From Nemertoderma westbladi (lineage: Eukaryota > Xenacoelomorpha > Nemertodermatida > Nemertodermatidae), in assembly GCA_032718475.1 (NCBI GenBank), contig JAUCBJ010001948.1:1-64000 (forward strand): DNA of 64,000 nt, written 5' to 3'. The notes beneath the pieces are model-generated. The model was not told the DNA's origin. It made no database searches and saw only the letters and a list, made by a program, of their open reading frames with translations. Positions 1 to 13,700 of this stretch are shown piece by piece (position 1 is the first letter of the stretch; the number at the start of each line of letters is the position of its first letter). Both the position numbers and the translations under genes were made by a program.

Positions 1-924
1 GTCCAAAAATTTTCGGTTAGGCCAAAAAGAGGTACGTGGCTGCCGGACTAAAAGGAAGTAAATTAAGTTTAATATGATGAAGTTCTTATAAGACTAGTTA
101 AAAGTAGTAGTAGTTATAAGAATAGTAGTTGACGATATTCGTGATCAGTAGAGTATTCTATATTATTCAGAGCATCAAAGCTGTTGTTGAGTCGGGATTC
201 CATTCCAACAGGATCGTGGTTGATGAAAGTGCTGTGGGTAAGATGTCAATAACCTTTCACATTAGACCCCTTTGCCGCTTTCTTCCTTGGTTTAGGAAGA
301 AACCTGATTAAGGAATATTACCACACTATCACATGTTTTAGCAGCATACGATCCTCCTCCATCGATATTTAAGTTTGCATAACAAATAACGTGTCATTGT
401 AATTGTAATACATCTTGTTGATTATTCACATTAGAATGGTTTTGTTTAATAGGAGAATACGATAATATTTTTTGAGAAGTTTTTCTATTCCAGAGACAAT
501 GACTATTATTTTTTCACTTCACACCCATTTTTTTAATTGTTACAAGAATAACCTCTTTTCCTTATCTGCACTTTTAACTTTTATAGATAGGGTTTGTAAA
601 TTACTTTTATTGATAGGGATTTGGAACAGTCTATTATGACTCTGAATTCATGATTGTTGGTAATACAAAATAGTTTTATTTTATTGCTTACTGTCAGTAA
701 ACTCTAATCTGTTTGATGCTCTCTATTTTTGGTGTACTTGTGCTGTATTACACAATGGTGGTGAATGATTTGGTCAATATTCGATTTCAATTTCGTATAG
801 AGAGATCATCATTAGAGGGTTGTATTATGTGATTCACTTGTTCACATAATTCTAATTAGTTCACATCACTTGTTCATTGTTACATTATACAGATTTAGTA
901 TTTGTAGACGTTAGTCAGTTAGTT
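1..924. other. no gene recognised
   Basis: AT-rich sequence with no long open frame or recognisable exon. A short TAGTAGTAG run near 100-115 resembles the 3' tail of the LINE family found later in the window, but no LINE body is joined to it here. Confidence 0.6.
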
Positions 925-1062
925 TCATTTCTGCACGAATGCTTTGAATTGACTAGCCAGGGCGTATATCTGCCTCTTAAATGGTGGCTCAATGATTACC
1001 AGTTTCATAAGACTTGGTGCATAAAACCCTGTACTAATGGCTGAATAAAGTTATCCTCTTAT
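925..1062 (+). repeat. SINE body relic, same family as the copy near 43.8 kb
   Basis: The words GCACGAATGCTTT, AGCCAGGGCG, TCTGCCT, TTAAATGGTGGCT and TTGGTGCATAA occur in the same order and spacing as in the tRNA-derived SINE at 43771-44093. This copy lacks the tRNA-like head and is shortened in the middle, so it is an old 5'-truncated copy. Basis: direct comparison within the window. Confidence 0.7.
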
Positions 1063-1693
1063 AATTTATTTAAATGTTGGAAGAATGCAGGATAGGAAAA
1101 TAAAGCGTATAGGCAGGCACATAGGGCCTAGCCTACAAAAGATGGGATTTTGACTTTCATCTGTCTACTACATCTGTCCAGCTCTCTCTACATACTGGCA
1201 TATATATACATAGGGCAGTAGGGGCTAGTACCAGGCACTAGTAACCTACCCAACGTTAGACCGAAACCGAACTGCTACGAGAACCGTACAGCAGCATTTC
1301 TGTAGTTGTCAGTTGGGATACCGTACCGGTAGAGGTGAGCTATAATGTTAACGACTGAACGAATGCACAGCAGTACAATACAACAGTAACTGCAGTCCCT
1401 GATACAGCAGTTAATGCTGTGGCTCCCCGTTAATTTAAATATGAAAAAAGATATGTAAAATTTCTTCAAATTTCAAAATTGTTAATGCAAAAATTAATAA
1501 TTTTCACCCCTCTTTCTATTTTCGATTCAGATTGGTATAATTCTCGAGATTGGGTTCAGATAGGTTCAGACATGACAAGTACTATCCTATTTTATGGGTG
1601 AAATTCTCATATGTATTGGAACTCCACAAGTATATTTTCAAACTGCAATGAAATATATGGCTAGTTTACTTGATATTAAAGTAAATAATTTAA
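1063..1693. other. intergenic, no gene recognised
   Basis: Lies downstream of the 3' end of the minus-strand aminotransferase. A 64-codon frame at 1275-1469 on the minus strand shows no family features and is not supported. Confidence 0.5.
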
Positions 1694-4131
1694 TTATTTC
1701 ATTATGGATTTAACGCTACTTTTATTTTCTACAAAGTTGGTTAATCTGGTTATGGCGACATCGAAGAGTTGACAATTTATCGTTATTGGGAATCTGAACC
1801 AACCAGGTTCATTGCAGTAGAAGAAGGAACCTGGACCCAGAGCAAGCTTCGCCTCAACCACTATGGATTTATACAACTCAAATTCACCTTCCTTGGAGTT
1901 TTCTTTCATAAATCCTCCGAGGTACAGCCAGACGTTGAATCCAGCCTTGGGAACGATGTATTTTATATCAAAGCGATCTAATTGGTCCATTAGTTTCTGT
2001 GCTGCTTCTTTTATACGGTCTATTGTTTTATTTATTGTCATCTCTAGCCAATCGGTGTCAGCCAACATTCCAGCTAATATAGCATTGGATCGACTGTTCG
2101 TTCCAAGGGATATATTCACCTTGTGCATCATTGAGTCAATAAGCCTCGTATTCTTACTGAACATAACTCCAGTCGGTAGCCTGCCATACCGAATGTTTTA
2201 CTAAAGCTCCAGAATACATGAACTTTATACAAACTCTTCATCCGGGTGTCCCAAACCTGTAGGAAACTCGTATACTCTTTCTGAAACTCTGGGAATATCG
2301 TCCAAATAAATATTTCGTCTGCCAACACATTAATGTCTTTATCTGTAATGAATTCTAGAATATTCATGAGTAAATCTGATGACAATATATCACCTTTAGT
2401 GTGGAGAGTTTATGAATATTGCAAAACAACAAAAGAGTTTCAGTTTCAAAAGAGTTTTGTTTTACAACAAAAGAGTAGTTTCATTACATTGAAATAAAAA
2501 TTAATTATTCCACAAAATCTCCTTTTGATCAATTTACAACAGAGATTGAACGAACGCCTTATTTTCCTAAAATGGTGGTTTTTTCCTTATATTTTCCTTA
2601 AATATGCGAATGTTCCTGCAATACGGGCTATAAATACTGCCTGCTTTCCTTATCACCTGACAGCAACCGAATTCCTCGATTTTTTTCTAGTATTTAGGCA
2701 CACCGGTACTATTAGTCACCAGGTTTGTAACAGGTTTGTATCCGAGGCAACAATGTAACAATGGATTACTGCGAGAGGGTGGTGGACAAGAGGCAGAAAG
2801 AAAGGTGAAAAGGCAATTTTGTGGACCGTTATGACATCTTGATGTACAGGTAAATTTTCTCGCTGACACACTCTGTTACTCGCTGTAAATTCGCTTGGAA
2901 AATTTTACATATCGGCATCTTCGGGAAAAATCTTTATTTTCTATGAAATAAATAGTTAAATATTTTAACGAACAGTTTTGCAATATTATTAAACTCTTGA
3001 AACTGTTCTACATTGATATATTTTAATTAACAGTGGTGGTCTTCCCACATTGCGGGTGATCTTATAATGAAGAATTTTAATTTGGGATGGGCCGACATAT
3101 GCAATATATGCATGTATGTATGTAAACATGGTAAAGTTTTGGGGCCTTTATCATTTTATCCTAAATCTATATATTTGAAATAAAACTAGAAAAATATATA
3201 GGATATAGTACAGTACTTGATAACCTATTCAACTCGTTGATTTAAAACTCGAAAACCGGTCTTTCTTTCTATTTTACAAAAATATAACAACGTAGAAATA
3301 TTATGAAAACCAAGTGGATTTCCAGGGTTAATCAACAGTATAGCTCTAACATTAATACCATTGCGTTGGGCTTTATAGTAGCAATCCTTTAAATCCTCGA
3401 TGTCCCACGCAAAGTCCCTTCGCCCGTCGCATTCCAAGGGTACGATACGCACACCTTGCACCCCCGCCAATACATTGCGATGGTGAGGCCAATAGCATGG
3501 TGTGGGTATAATTATACCGTCCCCGGGATTTAGTAACAGAGAAACGGCCCCACTCAACAGAGACCCCAACCCATTACCAATAACAAGATTATATTTTGGT
3601 ATATTAACCCCCATGCGATTATTAAACACTTTTATTACCGTTTCCATGAGGGGGTTGCAATTGGGTTTGTGGTATATCAATGTAGACAAACATATTTCAG
3701 TTTCCCTATCAACTTCTTTTATCTTCGGGATAAAAAGGTCTCCGTGAAACTGCATATCGCTTAGAAATAAACTCACTAGACCCTAAAACATAGATTTTAT
3801 TAGTTTCAGTTATGAAGTAATTTAGTACGCCCACTTCGTATATATATTATTAAGTAATTCTCAATACAGTAAAGTGCACATGTTCAATACTAAAACAAAA
3901 TCAATCTATGAATACATTTAGTTATTTGACGGAAATACGCCCATAGAAAAATGTAGATACATAATCTTAACAAAATTCTGAATCCGCATATGACAAGCTG
4001 TTGACCTACAAGTTTGTATTTAACGTAATTATGTTTATGAAATTACTTACATTTGGGTTGGATGTGGCATCGTACAGTGGAATTCCTTTCACAAAGGCAG
4101 TGGCTGCCATTATTGGAATATCTGCATTAGA
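1694..4131 (-). CDS. ACC-synthase-like class I/II PLP aminotransferase, three exons, one frameshift
   Basis: Exons on the minus strand are 4131-4051, 3782-3311 and 2393-1694. They join in phase at AG/GT borders: GTAAGT after 4051, a weaker GTTTTC after 3311. The joined frame reads in family order: a YDATSNPNG start motif, an INPGNPLG loop, DILSSDLLMNILEF, VLADEIF, and SFSKTFGMAGYR with the PLP-binding lysine. It ends with an ordinary C-terminus and a stop at 1694. This is the order of fold-type I aminotransferases related to 1-aminocyclopropane-1-carboxylate synthase. Animal members need not make ACC, so the substrate is open. One base is missing right after GYR (about 2171-2172), which shifts the frame before GVMFSKN; no other damage is seen. 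The N-terminal exon or exons were not found. It is either a live gene with a sequence error or a young pseudogene. Confidence 0.8.
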
Positions 4132-5219
4132 CTGCAATAAATAATCCCCATAGCAACTGAGATCCGTTGCCATAGTAATTGTAAATTACTAGTAATGTTA
4201 TTCCCAATGTAATTGATTATGATTATCTTATTTTATTTTATATTAAAAAGGCAAATAAATTATATTCTAAATTACAGTATTCAAGAAGTACGCTTTAATG
4301 ACAATAAAGTTGACAAAAAATTCATATCATAAGTTTAGTAGATACGGAACTGTATATCGCATGCTTATCTAGTATACACTATTGTATATTGTAGCTGTAG
4401 TTTTAGGGTTAGCCGACGTTAGATTTACTAACCTTTGGAACGATAAAAATTCGTTAATATTTATGTAGGAATGTTAAACTACAGTTCCACAATGAAATAA
4501 ACTGTTGTTCGAGTAATTTATATCAACTGCACGAAACTTAAAAACGACCAATAAAATACGATGAAAAAGCTATAAACCCCGATTTTCTGGCCCCCAAAAC
4601 ACTAATATTGACGCATACAAATAAATTTTCTATTATCCATTCATTTTCATGGACACTTTTTAAATGAAACAGAAATAATATACCAAATATTTTCAGCAAT
4701 TATTTTACAAGATATTATCTCATATGTATGTGATTGTTTATTGTTTGACTATTTTCTCTATATTTACAGTGTAATAGTCCTTATCTTTACTATATAAACG
4801 GCATAAAAGCAAGAAATCGAACATACATAACCTTTCGATATCTTTCATTGATGATTCCTTATTGACTTTGTCACGTGATATTGGGTCTCCTATTGAGACA
4901 CCAAGACCAAACGCTCCAATTAAACTGAACAACCTAGTTCACACCGATTCGAATAAAACACAATCTAAACCATATTTACCAAGATTAGAGCGAACTAATT
5001 ATTTCGCAAATTAGTAAGTACATTCAGTTTACATACTACTAGTAGGTAAATTAGATTGAACTCTAACTAAAATCATTCAGTTAGACCTTTTACCAGAGTA
5101 ATAAAGGTAGTCAATTCAACAATAATAATTGTAAGCCTTTCATTGACTAAGTTTATTAAACCTAGTCGCTTTCATCGCTACTAATTATCCCTCTAATGCT
5201 CCTAAAACAATTTTCTTCA
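4132..5219. other. upstream flank of the aminotransferase, N-terminal exon not found
   Basis: Should contain the missing first exon or exons and the promoter. A minus-strand 64-codon frame at 4738-4932 is the only candidate and shows no match to the expected aminotransferase N-terminus, so it is not called. Confidence 0.4.
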
Positions 5220-5930
5220 GATTCTCGAAGTCTATCATCATCTCGGGGTTTGGCTTTTGCTGAAGGTGGCGATAGTAAACCGCTTGAGCATGAGTCGGCG
5301 ACTAACTAACTGCCTAGCGGCTTGCTGGGACCATGCCACGATGTTTCCCGCGTCTAACGCCTCCACCTCCAGACACTCCTCCTGCGTGGGATTTCCCTGC
5401 GGTTATCTCGCGTGCACGCCGAGAGATCTGATGTGTTCCTCGGCTAGTTGTTCAGGATCCTCGGAATGATACAATTTCCACGTAAATCCGGGGATTTACT
5501 CGGAAGTTATACAGAGAAAACCTTCAGTTTAGTGAGGCGAGGAGAAACTACAGCTTTAGGTTAATTTAAACAAGGATATGTTATACCATGGGTCTTATTG
5601 TCGCCATATTCATCCATGTAACTTTGAGTTTTTTATTTTATCTTTTTTCTTGTTTATTTTCTTTGCGAGTAGAAATAGAACTAGAACTCCCATCGGATTC
5701 GATTTCAATCCTACGACAATATATTTTAATTCTCGGAATTATCATTATCAGAATCTTTAGAACTCGAATAGATTCGTCGGCGTTTTTTCGACTTGCCGGT
5801 TTTTTTAATTTCCCCACCGATCCAACGGGGGTTATTTTTATTTAGCAGGTCTGGAGAGGACAAATCTTCACACTTCGTTTCACGATTTTCAGGTTGTTGT
5901 TTTAATTCAATTATATTTCAGTTTAAATTG
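5220..5930 (-). other. possible decayed coding fragment, charged and Ser/Asp/Lys-rich
   Basis: Read on the minus strand, 5850-5600 gives a run rich in Lys, Arg, Ser, Asp and Glu (KKTGKSKKRRR, then SKDSDNDNSEN) broken by a stop. Then 5475-5250 gives EDPEQLAEEHIRSLGVHA followed by a stop and more open frame. The composition is more GC-rich than the flanks. It looks like a decayed gag-like or nuclear-protein fragment, but no family is recognised. Confidence 0.25.
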
Positions 5931-7737
5931 ACAGTGACCAATGTCATCGATTGCATCCAATAATTCAGCAACAAACACAAGAAACCTTCTTTAGCCTCAA
6001 TTTCCTTTTCAGATAGCTCCAAACTGCCAGTCCTACAGTCAGTTCAAATATGTTTATCACATTTTTTTTAGCTTGTTCCTAAGTTTTGAATTTACACATG
6101 GTTACTTTTTTAATATTCACTAAATTTTAATATTTTTACTCTTTATTCTTTGTACTAATTACACTTTGTGCTCTAACTGTCTCAACTGTAAATTTTAAAT
6201 TATTACTTTTTATTTGCTTGTTTTAAAGACGCATTTTGGTCTAGCAACTAGTATTTATGTGTATTTTCGTAATACTTTATAACCATTTTAGCCCTTTTTA
6301 CTTGTGCAGATGCAGTGGACCCGATACTCAGACCCGACCCGAGACTGAGCCCACTATGTCCCGAAACTCCGATATTTCAACACTCAGACTTAAGCATACT
6401 GCGCACTCGTACTGCGCGAAAGGGTATTAAAATTTAGCAGATAATGGCAATAACGATGTTCTATAAACAGCTATAGTGGACGTCGGCGTTATTCTCGGGA
6501 CTGTTCTATCGGCTCCAATGGCGAGAAGCAGAATAATGTAGACGTATCGACGTATGAACTGAAATACACCAGCTGTGGGCCTACAATAATGTCAACATCC
6601 ACACCTTAAATGAACTATCATTACAGTTTCACTTTATTTATTACAGCAGGACCCATTACAACAGGAACAGACCGCATTAGGCCCAGCCCGCACAGTCTGA
6701 CAGGGAGGTTACCTCAATCTATTACAGATTAGAATGTGCTACATTGGTGCATAAAACAATTAGTCTGTGCTAACTGTAGTTCGAATTCGTACTGATTTAT
6801 GATCCAATTAGTTTATATCTAATCTGATCTGGTGCATACGAGACGACCCCCTGGAATCAATTTATGTGATTTTATCCCAGCTACAGACATCCTTATCAGC
6901 AGGTGGCATTACATCAACAGAATCCACATCACTAGGTGGTGGGTGGACTCAGCCCCAGGTTAAATACACCAAATAATGTATTTTGTTATTACATTTTTAA
7001 ATTATTGTGCCTGATAATGCCTTGATTGACGATTCCATTGCACCACTGAAGTGACAAACCTACAAAATACCTCTTCTTTCTGCAGAGCCTCCATCCCCCA
7101 TGAACATCTTGATTCCAACAAATTACAACACAGACCAAGAAGAACGTTAGCAAGATAGCAACTTTTTGACTGAGTCTAGCCTATTTATGGCTATTGGCTA
7201 GTCTATTTATCAAAAAGCATGGTTCTGGATCACGCACGTCATGGTATTAACCAATTGGTTGTCTGTCGAATGTCTACTACACAACAGACAGAATTCATTC
7301 TCATTGTATTCTGCGCAGCTCAACAACAAATATTTCATCATTACCACATGTAAGGTCAAGCAAACCAAGGGCCCAAGCAAAATGATTCTGCTCTAATAAA
7401 TTATAATTAGGCCTATCTCGTTATATGTCATTGGTTTACTCTTCTAAGTCAGAGCCAAACTAATTCAATCCCGAATTTCAGTATCTTGCCAACATTGCTA
7501 ATTATATAACTTATTGCTGTGTTTTAATGACGTGTTACTTCATAATGACGTTTAAAGAATTAGAATTAACCGAATTAAAGAAATTCTGTATTAATTTATA
7601 ATCAGTCATTGTAAATAGTGTGATAAATAACCTTTTGTTCTTGTATAATATTCATTACAACTACTTGAGGCAAATTATTTTTACTCATAGTTTTTTATTA
7701 AATATGTCTAATACATTGTTGTTCTGATGTCATAAAA
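5931..7737. other. intergenic; a dispersed repeat shared with about 19.05 kb
   Basis: No gene recognised. At about 6378-6430 a block (TCAGACTTAA, ACTG.GC, CTCGTACTGC, GTATTA) recurs imperfectly near 19050-19110, indicating an old dispersed repeat. The last few hundred bases should include the promoter of the cadherin-like gene. No core element was identified with confidence. Confidence 0.4.
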
Positions 7738-10700
7738 ATGAAAAAAATCGTACCATTGTTGACCGGTGGTGAGACTACATGTCACAAACTTTTTGGGTGT
7801 ATCCCTTGGATTATAACTATTTTAGTTATGTTTGGACAGGGTGCTGTGGCAGTATATACAAACAATCGGTTAACCATAGCCCTTGCAGATCCATTGAATA
7901 TAGAGGAGAACCTTGCAGTTAATTCAGTGGTAGTAGATACTACAGATGTTTCAATAACAGCTGGTCACACCCTCGAAACTGTGCAGATAACTGGAGATAG
8001 TCGCGCAACTCAATCATTTAAGGAGTTCAATGTGAACACCCCAACAGCCAATAAATTCCAGGCTAGTTTGTAAAAAATTTTAATTATTTTTAATTAAGTT
8101 TGATTAATTGTAATTCTCTTATAATTTTCGCCACGTGCAGCTTATCAAGAGCGGCATCAACTTACAGATGGGATCGAACTGGCGACCTCCATGTTGGAAC
8201 CCTTCGATAGTAGCTCGCATAAAGAATAGACCTAAAAATTATACCTGATATGTTGTAATGTTTCAGAGGTGGTGGGTGTACTCCAAGGGTAATAATGAAA
8301 GTAATTAAATACTACGTATATTTGTTTAGATAGTTGTCAAGGACAATGGGCCGCTGAATTATGAGTCAATTACAGCCATATCCTTAGTAATAAAGGCCAC
8401 AACAAAAGATGCCGTATCTACAGTGGAAGAATCAACAGTTACTATAAATATTAATCTTGTCGATGTAAACGAATCTCCATCCTGGAATGGGTGGACTGAT
8501 ACCTATATTGTATATGAGCATGGTAGGTTGCTAAGTGATGATATATGAGCATGGTAGGTTGCTAAGTGATGATATATGAGCATGGTAGGTTGCTAAGTGA
8601 TAATGTATGAGCATGGTAGGTTGCTAAGTGATAATATATGATCATAGTAGGTTACTAAGTGATAATATATGAGCATATTAGGTTACTAAGTGATAATAGT
8701 AGTGTTTCATAACTAATCTGGACTGTCCTTGGATCCCTTTCTATAGTCGAATTTGAAGTGTTATCTTCTTTCTTGTCTATACAATGTAATTTCAGACACT
8801 AAAGTTATTCATGACGTTACAAAAAAACCAGATTTCCCCGACCCAGACAGAATCAGCGTACCCTTTGGACAGAGGGTGTATAGCCTCTCTGGTACACACA
8901 GCTCTATATTTACTTTGGTCAATGGGGAACTGCGTGCCGCGTCCACCTCTCTTATCGATTACTCAGCACAAGTCCGATTATTCTCGGTTACTCTTCAGTA
9001 AGTTGGTATAGACAGTATAGTATATATCTATTAGTGTTTTGGGAAATTTTTCAATAATATGTTCAACGGGCGAATAATATAGTAGAGAATTTGTTGAAAC
9101 TAAATCAAATAGCAATAGATTTAATCGACGTTCTGGTACTAAATTAGCGAAATGCAGGATATTAATGGAGGTAAAATCAATAATTTTCGTCAAGCAGTAC
9201 AATATTCCCTGTCGTTATCTACTACTGTATTTATTACATTATTCATATGTAAGAGGTTTATTGTTAAATCGTTTAAAACATTTTAAATTCTTTCAAAACA
9301 TCAATTTTATTGGTCACCAAAACAATAGGTTTTCCCACTAAATAATTGTTTTCTGTTATACTTACAGGGATTTAATTGGCTTTATATTAATTGAATTTAG
9401 GATAATTCGTACCCGGACAATTCGAACCCGGACAATTCGTACGCGGACAATTCGTACGCGGACAATTCGTACGCGGACAATTCGTACGCGGACAATTCGT
9501 ACGCGGACAATTCGTACGCGGACAATTCGTACGCGGACAATTCGTACGCGGACAATTCGTACGCGGACAATTCGTACGCGGACAATTCGTACGCGGACAA
9601 TTCGTACACGACATTTTTGTTAGGATGGGTACGAATTGTTCGGGTACGAATTATCCGGATACAGATAATGTAGGTTTTTCTAGAACAAATACTTTACCTT
9701 CTAACAGTAGGATGGTATTTTTTCCAAATGTGCTCTAGAACAAAAATATTTATCAAAATTAATAACTAACACGTGTTCTACAACATTAATAAAAAAAATT
9801 AGCAAAAACTAGCTAGTATACAAAATCAATATAGGGTACTTTGACTATTCAGTACCCGGACAATTCGTAACCGTGAAAAAAATTTCGGGTACAAATTATC
9901 CGGGTACGAATTGTTCGGAGACCGTATTAATTATATCAGGTGTCTCACTATCCTATTTCTTGATTAACAGTGCAAAAGACAACAACGGCAATGTTCCGTT
10001 TAATGAGGTAACTAAATCTATCACGATAAGAACTGTGGACAGTTATGAGGGGAAAACAGCGGTTACTATGCAAGCGGTAACAATCACAGGTAAAAATACA
10101 TTGAAGTTTGCCTACATAAATAAATATTTTTCGGGAGAAAATTATAAACTTGCGTGTTAATAATTGTTGAAACTGTTGTTTCTACCTTTATTGACCACTT
10201 AACTAATTAATTCAGGGAGGTTGTGTATGTGATCGTTTTAGTTTCGTATCATCACTTGAAAAGTAATAAAAAAAACTATGAAACACCCATGAAACTCGAA
10301 ACAAATCGCTAACCAATTTATATAATTTCCCAATGATTCCAAATTCATATGGCTCGTATCATATATATCATATATATATGCCTCATAACTTGTTAAACTC
10401 GTGTAAAATCTCAACCACTGGGAATTAATTTCTCTAAACTGAAATGAGTACATTTGCGTACATTTTTTTCTCGAATAATAATATTCCTATATTTAATTAA
10501 GATAATAACTCAAATCTTGAATTTATTATACATTGAATGTACACATCGTATTCGAAAACTCGATCGGGTTTCTGTTTGTGGAATGTTGAGTATATACTAC
10601 TAGGATCGGCATGCTGCATTGCAGCTGCATTTTTAAGAATGCTGTGCCGGCTTGTCAACAAAATTGCACCGCCACAACTCCCTATCACCCATGACATTTG

Positions 10701-13700
10701 CTAGATCATCCGCATCTTTAAGGCCACTGTCCTTTAAGATGCGTCTCAAGAAAGTCATGGGCTGTCCACCATGCTTATTCAATCCATGAGGTTGCCAAAG
10801 TACAAGATTATGCACTGGCTGGTCCTCACGGCGAAAGCAATGTCCTGCAAAGCGGAGGCGATTTTGTTCTAGTGTCAAGCTTGGGGGAACCAATGAGACA
10901 CCTCCAATGTTATATAGTGTCTGGTTGGAGATGTGTGCATTGTACTTGACACAATGTACCCGGCGTAGCATTCTTGTGAATGTGCCATCCAGAGATTTGG
11001 TGTCCTCAGCAGTTAGAGCCCAGCATGGACTCCCGTAGAGGAGTACTGGAACTACTGCTGCTCTAAATAATCGGACCTTAAGTTTCCGATTAATTCTCGG
11101 TGACTTCCAAATCCTGGAAAGCCTATTCAAGGCTGCCCATGCCTTTCCCTTACGTATTCGAAGGTCCTCACCTGACTTCCGGATCCATGATCCCAGGTAA
11201 CAGAAGTCGTCCACATGCTTAAGCATACCATCCTTTGAGCTTATGCTCATCCGATCAGAGACTTGCTGAGGACTTTCAAAGTTAACGGTCAGAATTTTGG
11301 TCTTTCTGGAGTTAATAAAAAGACCAACACTAGAAGCAGCATGTTATAATGAGCTGAGGAGCCGTTGGGCTCCCTCTAATGATTCTGAGAGTACTCCTAA
11401 GTCATCAGCAAAGTCTAGATCAGTTAGGTACTTGGCAGGATTTCCTCGACTTCTGGAGCCAGTAGGTGGAGTTATCATCACCCCATCATCATTATGATGA
11501 TCTAAGGACATGCGTAGAACATAGTCAACCACAATAATGAACAAGAATGGTGCAAGTGTGTCTACTTGGAGGACGCCCCATAACACTTCAAATGGTTCTG
11601 TGTCACCGTCAACAGTAGACACAAATGTTGTCGAACCATCGTATACTGATCTGATTGCTGCAATAATTTCATCAGGAATCCCATATAATGAAAGTATGCT
11701 GAACATACGTGAGCGAGAGACTGAATCAAAGGCCTTGAAGAAGTCAACAAAGGTAACAGCCAGATGCCTGTCTTTCTTTTTTGATAATTCTTCAATTATC
11801 CTTCTAAGTGCCAAAAATGGGCTCCATGGTCCCACGACCTTTACGGAACCCATTCTGATTTCCACGGAGCAGTCTCTCAATGGGATCCCTGATGCGATTT
11901 AATAGAATCCTATTGTATAGCTCTGCAGCAATCGAGATCAATGAGATTCCCCGAAAAGAACCATAGAGTGTTAGGTTGCCCTTCTTGGGAACTGGCACCA
12001 ACTTATTTGTTTTCATTTCTTGTGGGACTCTTGTTGTTCGGTACATGTCTACTATGATGGGATAGATGAGCTTTAAACACTCAGCTATTTTAAAGACCTC
12101 AGGGGGAACACCATCTACTCCACTGGCACGATTGGTCTTAATGCTCTTTGCAGCAGCTTTCACTTCTGCAAAGGAGATATCGCCAATGGGAATATCTGGG
12201 AGTACAGACTCAGACACTTTTACTTCTATAAAGTTATCAGGCAATACCCTGTCATTATTGAGGAGCTTTTCAAAGTGGGCTTTCCAACCATTGAGGCGAT
12301 CGGCTGGTGATTCAGCCTTAACCTTGGTGGTTGGTTGGCTTTTCCGCCCAGTAAGCAGATTGATTGATTTCCATGCCTGGGATGATTGCCTGCTGTCGTC
12401 AGCATCATTGATGGCATCAACCTGTTGGTTTATTAGCTCCTGTAGATTAACAGAGTACTGCCTGTTCAGGGACCTAGATGCAGCCTTAACTGCATTCTTG
12501 GCCGCTGTAGTCTGTTTGAGTCGGGACTCTTTCTGCGCCTTATGAAGGTCATTTCGGCACTTCTGAATTTTGTTGTCAGTCCAGGGGGCCCTTTTCCTGT
12601 TTCGAGGGTATACAGGAACTGTTTCTGCAGCTGCTAACTTAACTGCTTCTGTAAAGGCAGTATAGCCCTCACAGTGATCTGCCGCCTCAGAGGCAAGAGC
12701 CTCATACCTGTTGCTCAGCTGTAGTGTGAAGCTGGATCTCACACTTGGCTGTTGCAACAGAGAGGACCAGTCATGCCGCGGCAAGGCAGATTTCGTTGTT
12801 CTGCTAGCACGCAGACTAAGTCTTACCTTGGCCACAATAAGGCGGTGATCACTGGAGAAGGGTCGAAGTGTAAATGCATTACAGTCTTGTATAGAGCTCC
12901 TGTATTTCCTACGAAACAGAATATGGTCTATCTGGGACTTGTGACCACTGGGTCCACTATGAGTCCATAGCTTTCCAGTTCGCTTCTTGAACTGGGTTCC
13001 AGCCGAAAACAATCCATTTCCAGAGATAAAATCCTGAAGATGGACAGAATTTCGGTTAACACTATTGCTATAGACCCAGGGCGATGTAGGTGATTGATGC
13101 AGACTTGCATTAAAGTCTCCCAGGAATGTTAAGAATGCATGCTGATCCACTCCATCAGTAGCTGCTTGTAGATTGTGGTAGAAATTTTCTACCTCCTCTA
13201 CAGGGGCAACACTAGTTGGAGAGTAGCACACAATCAGAACCACCTTAGGACCACCTTTTGAGTATATAGAATAGATAATAATTAATTATTTCCAGAATCG
13301 TTTTGGGAGTCTCCAATTGGTATATTTCTTATAATCTTACTGGCATTGCTTGGAGCTCTGCTATTGGCTGCATTGCTGGTGGGAGCAATTCTCTTAATTA
13401 GACGTTGGATGAGGAGACCAAAGCTGGCACCAGCACCGGAGGTATGTATGTAAGAAGTATGGGGCCGGTAGGGCAGAGGAACAGTTGGCCTTTACCTCCT
13501 AATCAATAAGGAACATGTGCAACAACTACCGTTAAGATCCTAAACTTTCAAAGCCTATTGAATGACGAAATGAATGAAAGACTCTGTAATGAACGTGCCG
13601 TAAATTTTAAATCTAAATTCGGAATGAAAATATTAGAACCTTAATTTGGCTCGCCGACTTTCCACATACTATTTGTTTCAAGTGAAACAAATAAATAACT

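Noticed and set aside
4738-4932. First exon of the aminotransferase
   Set aside because: The minus-strand frame shows no match to the expected N-terminal region and no suitable donor was found.
9387-9614. Open frames encoding NCPRT and YELSA repeats on the minus strand
   Set aside because: They are read-outs of the 15-bp minisatellite in an intron. The period is a multiple of three, so several frames stay open.
12066-12545. 159-codon plus-strand frame, and its twin at 23209-23688
   Set aside because: Both are antisense to the conserved LINE protein and appear in both copies only because the copies are homologous.
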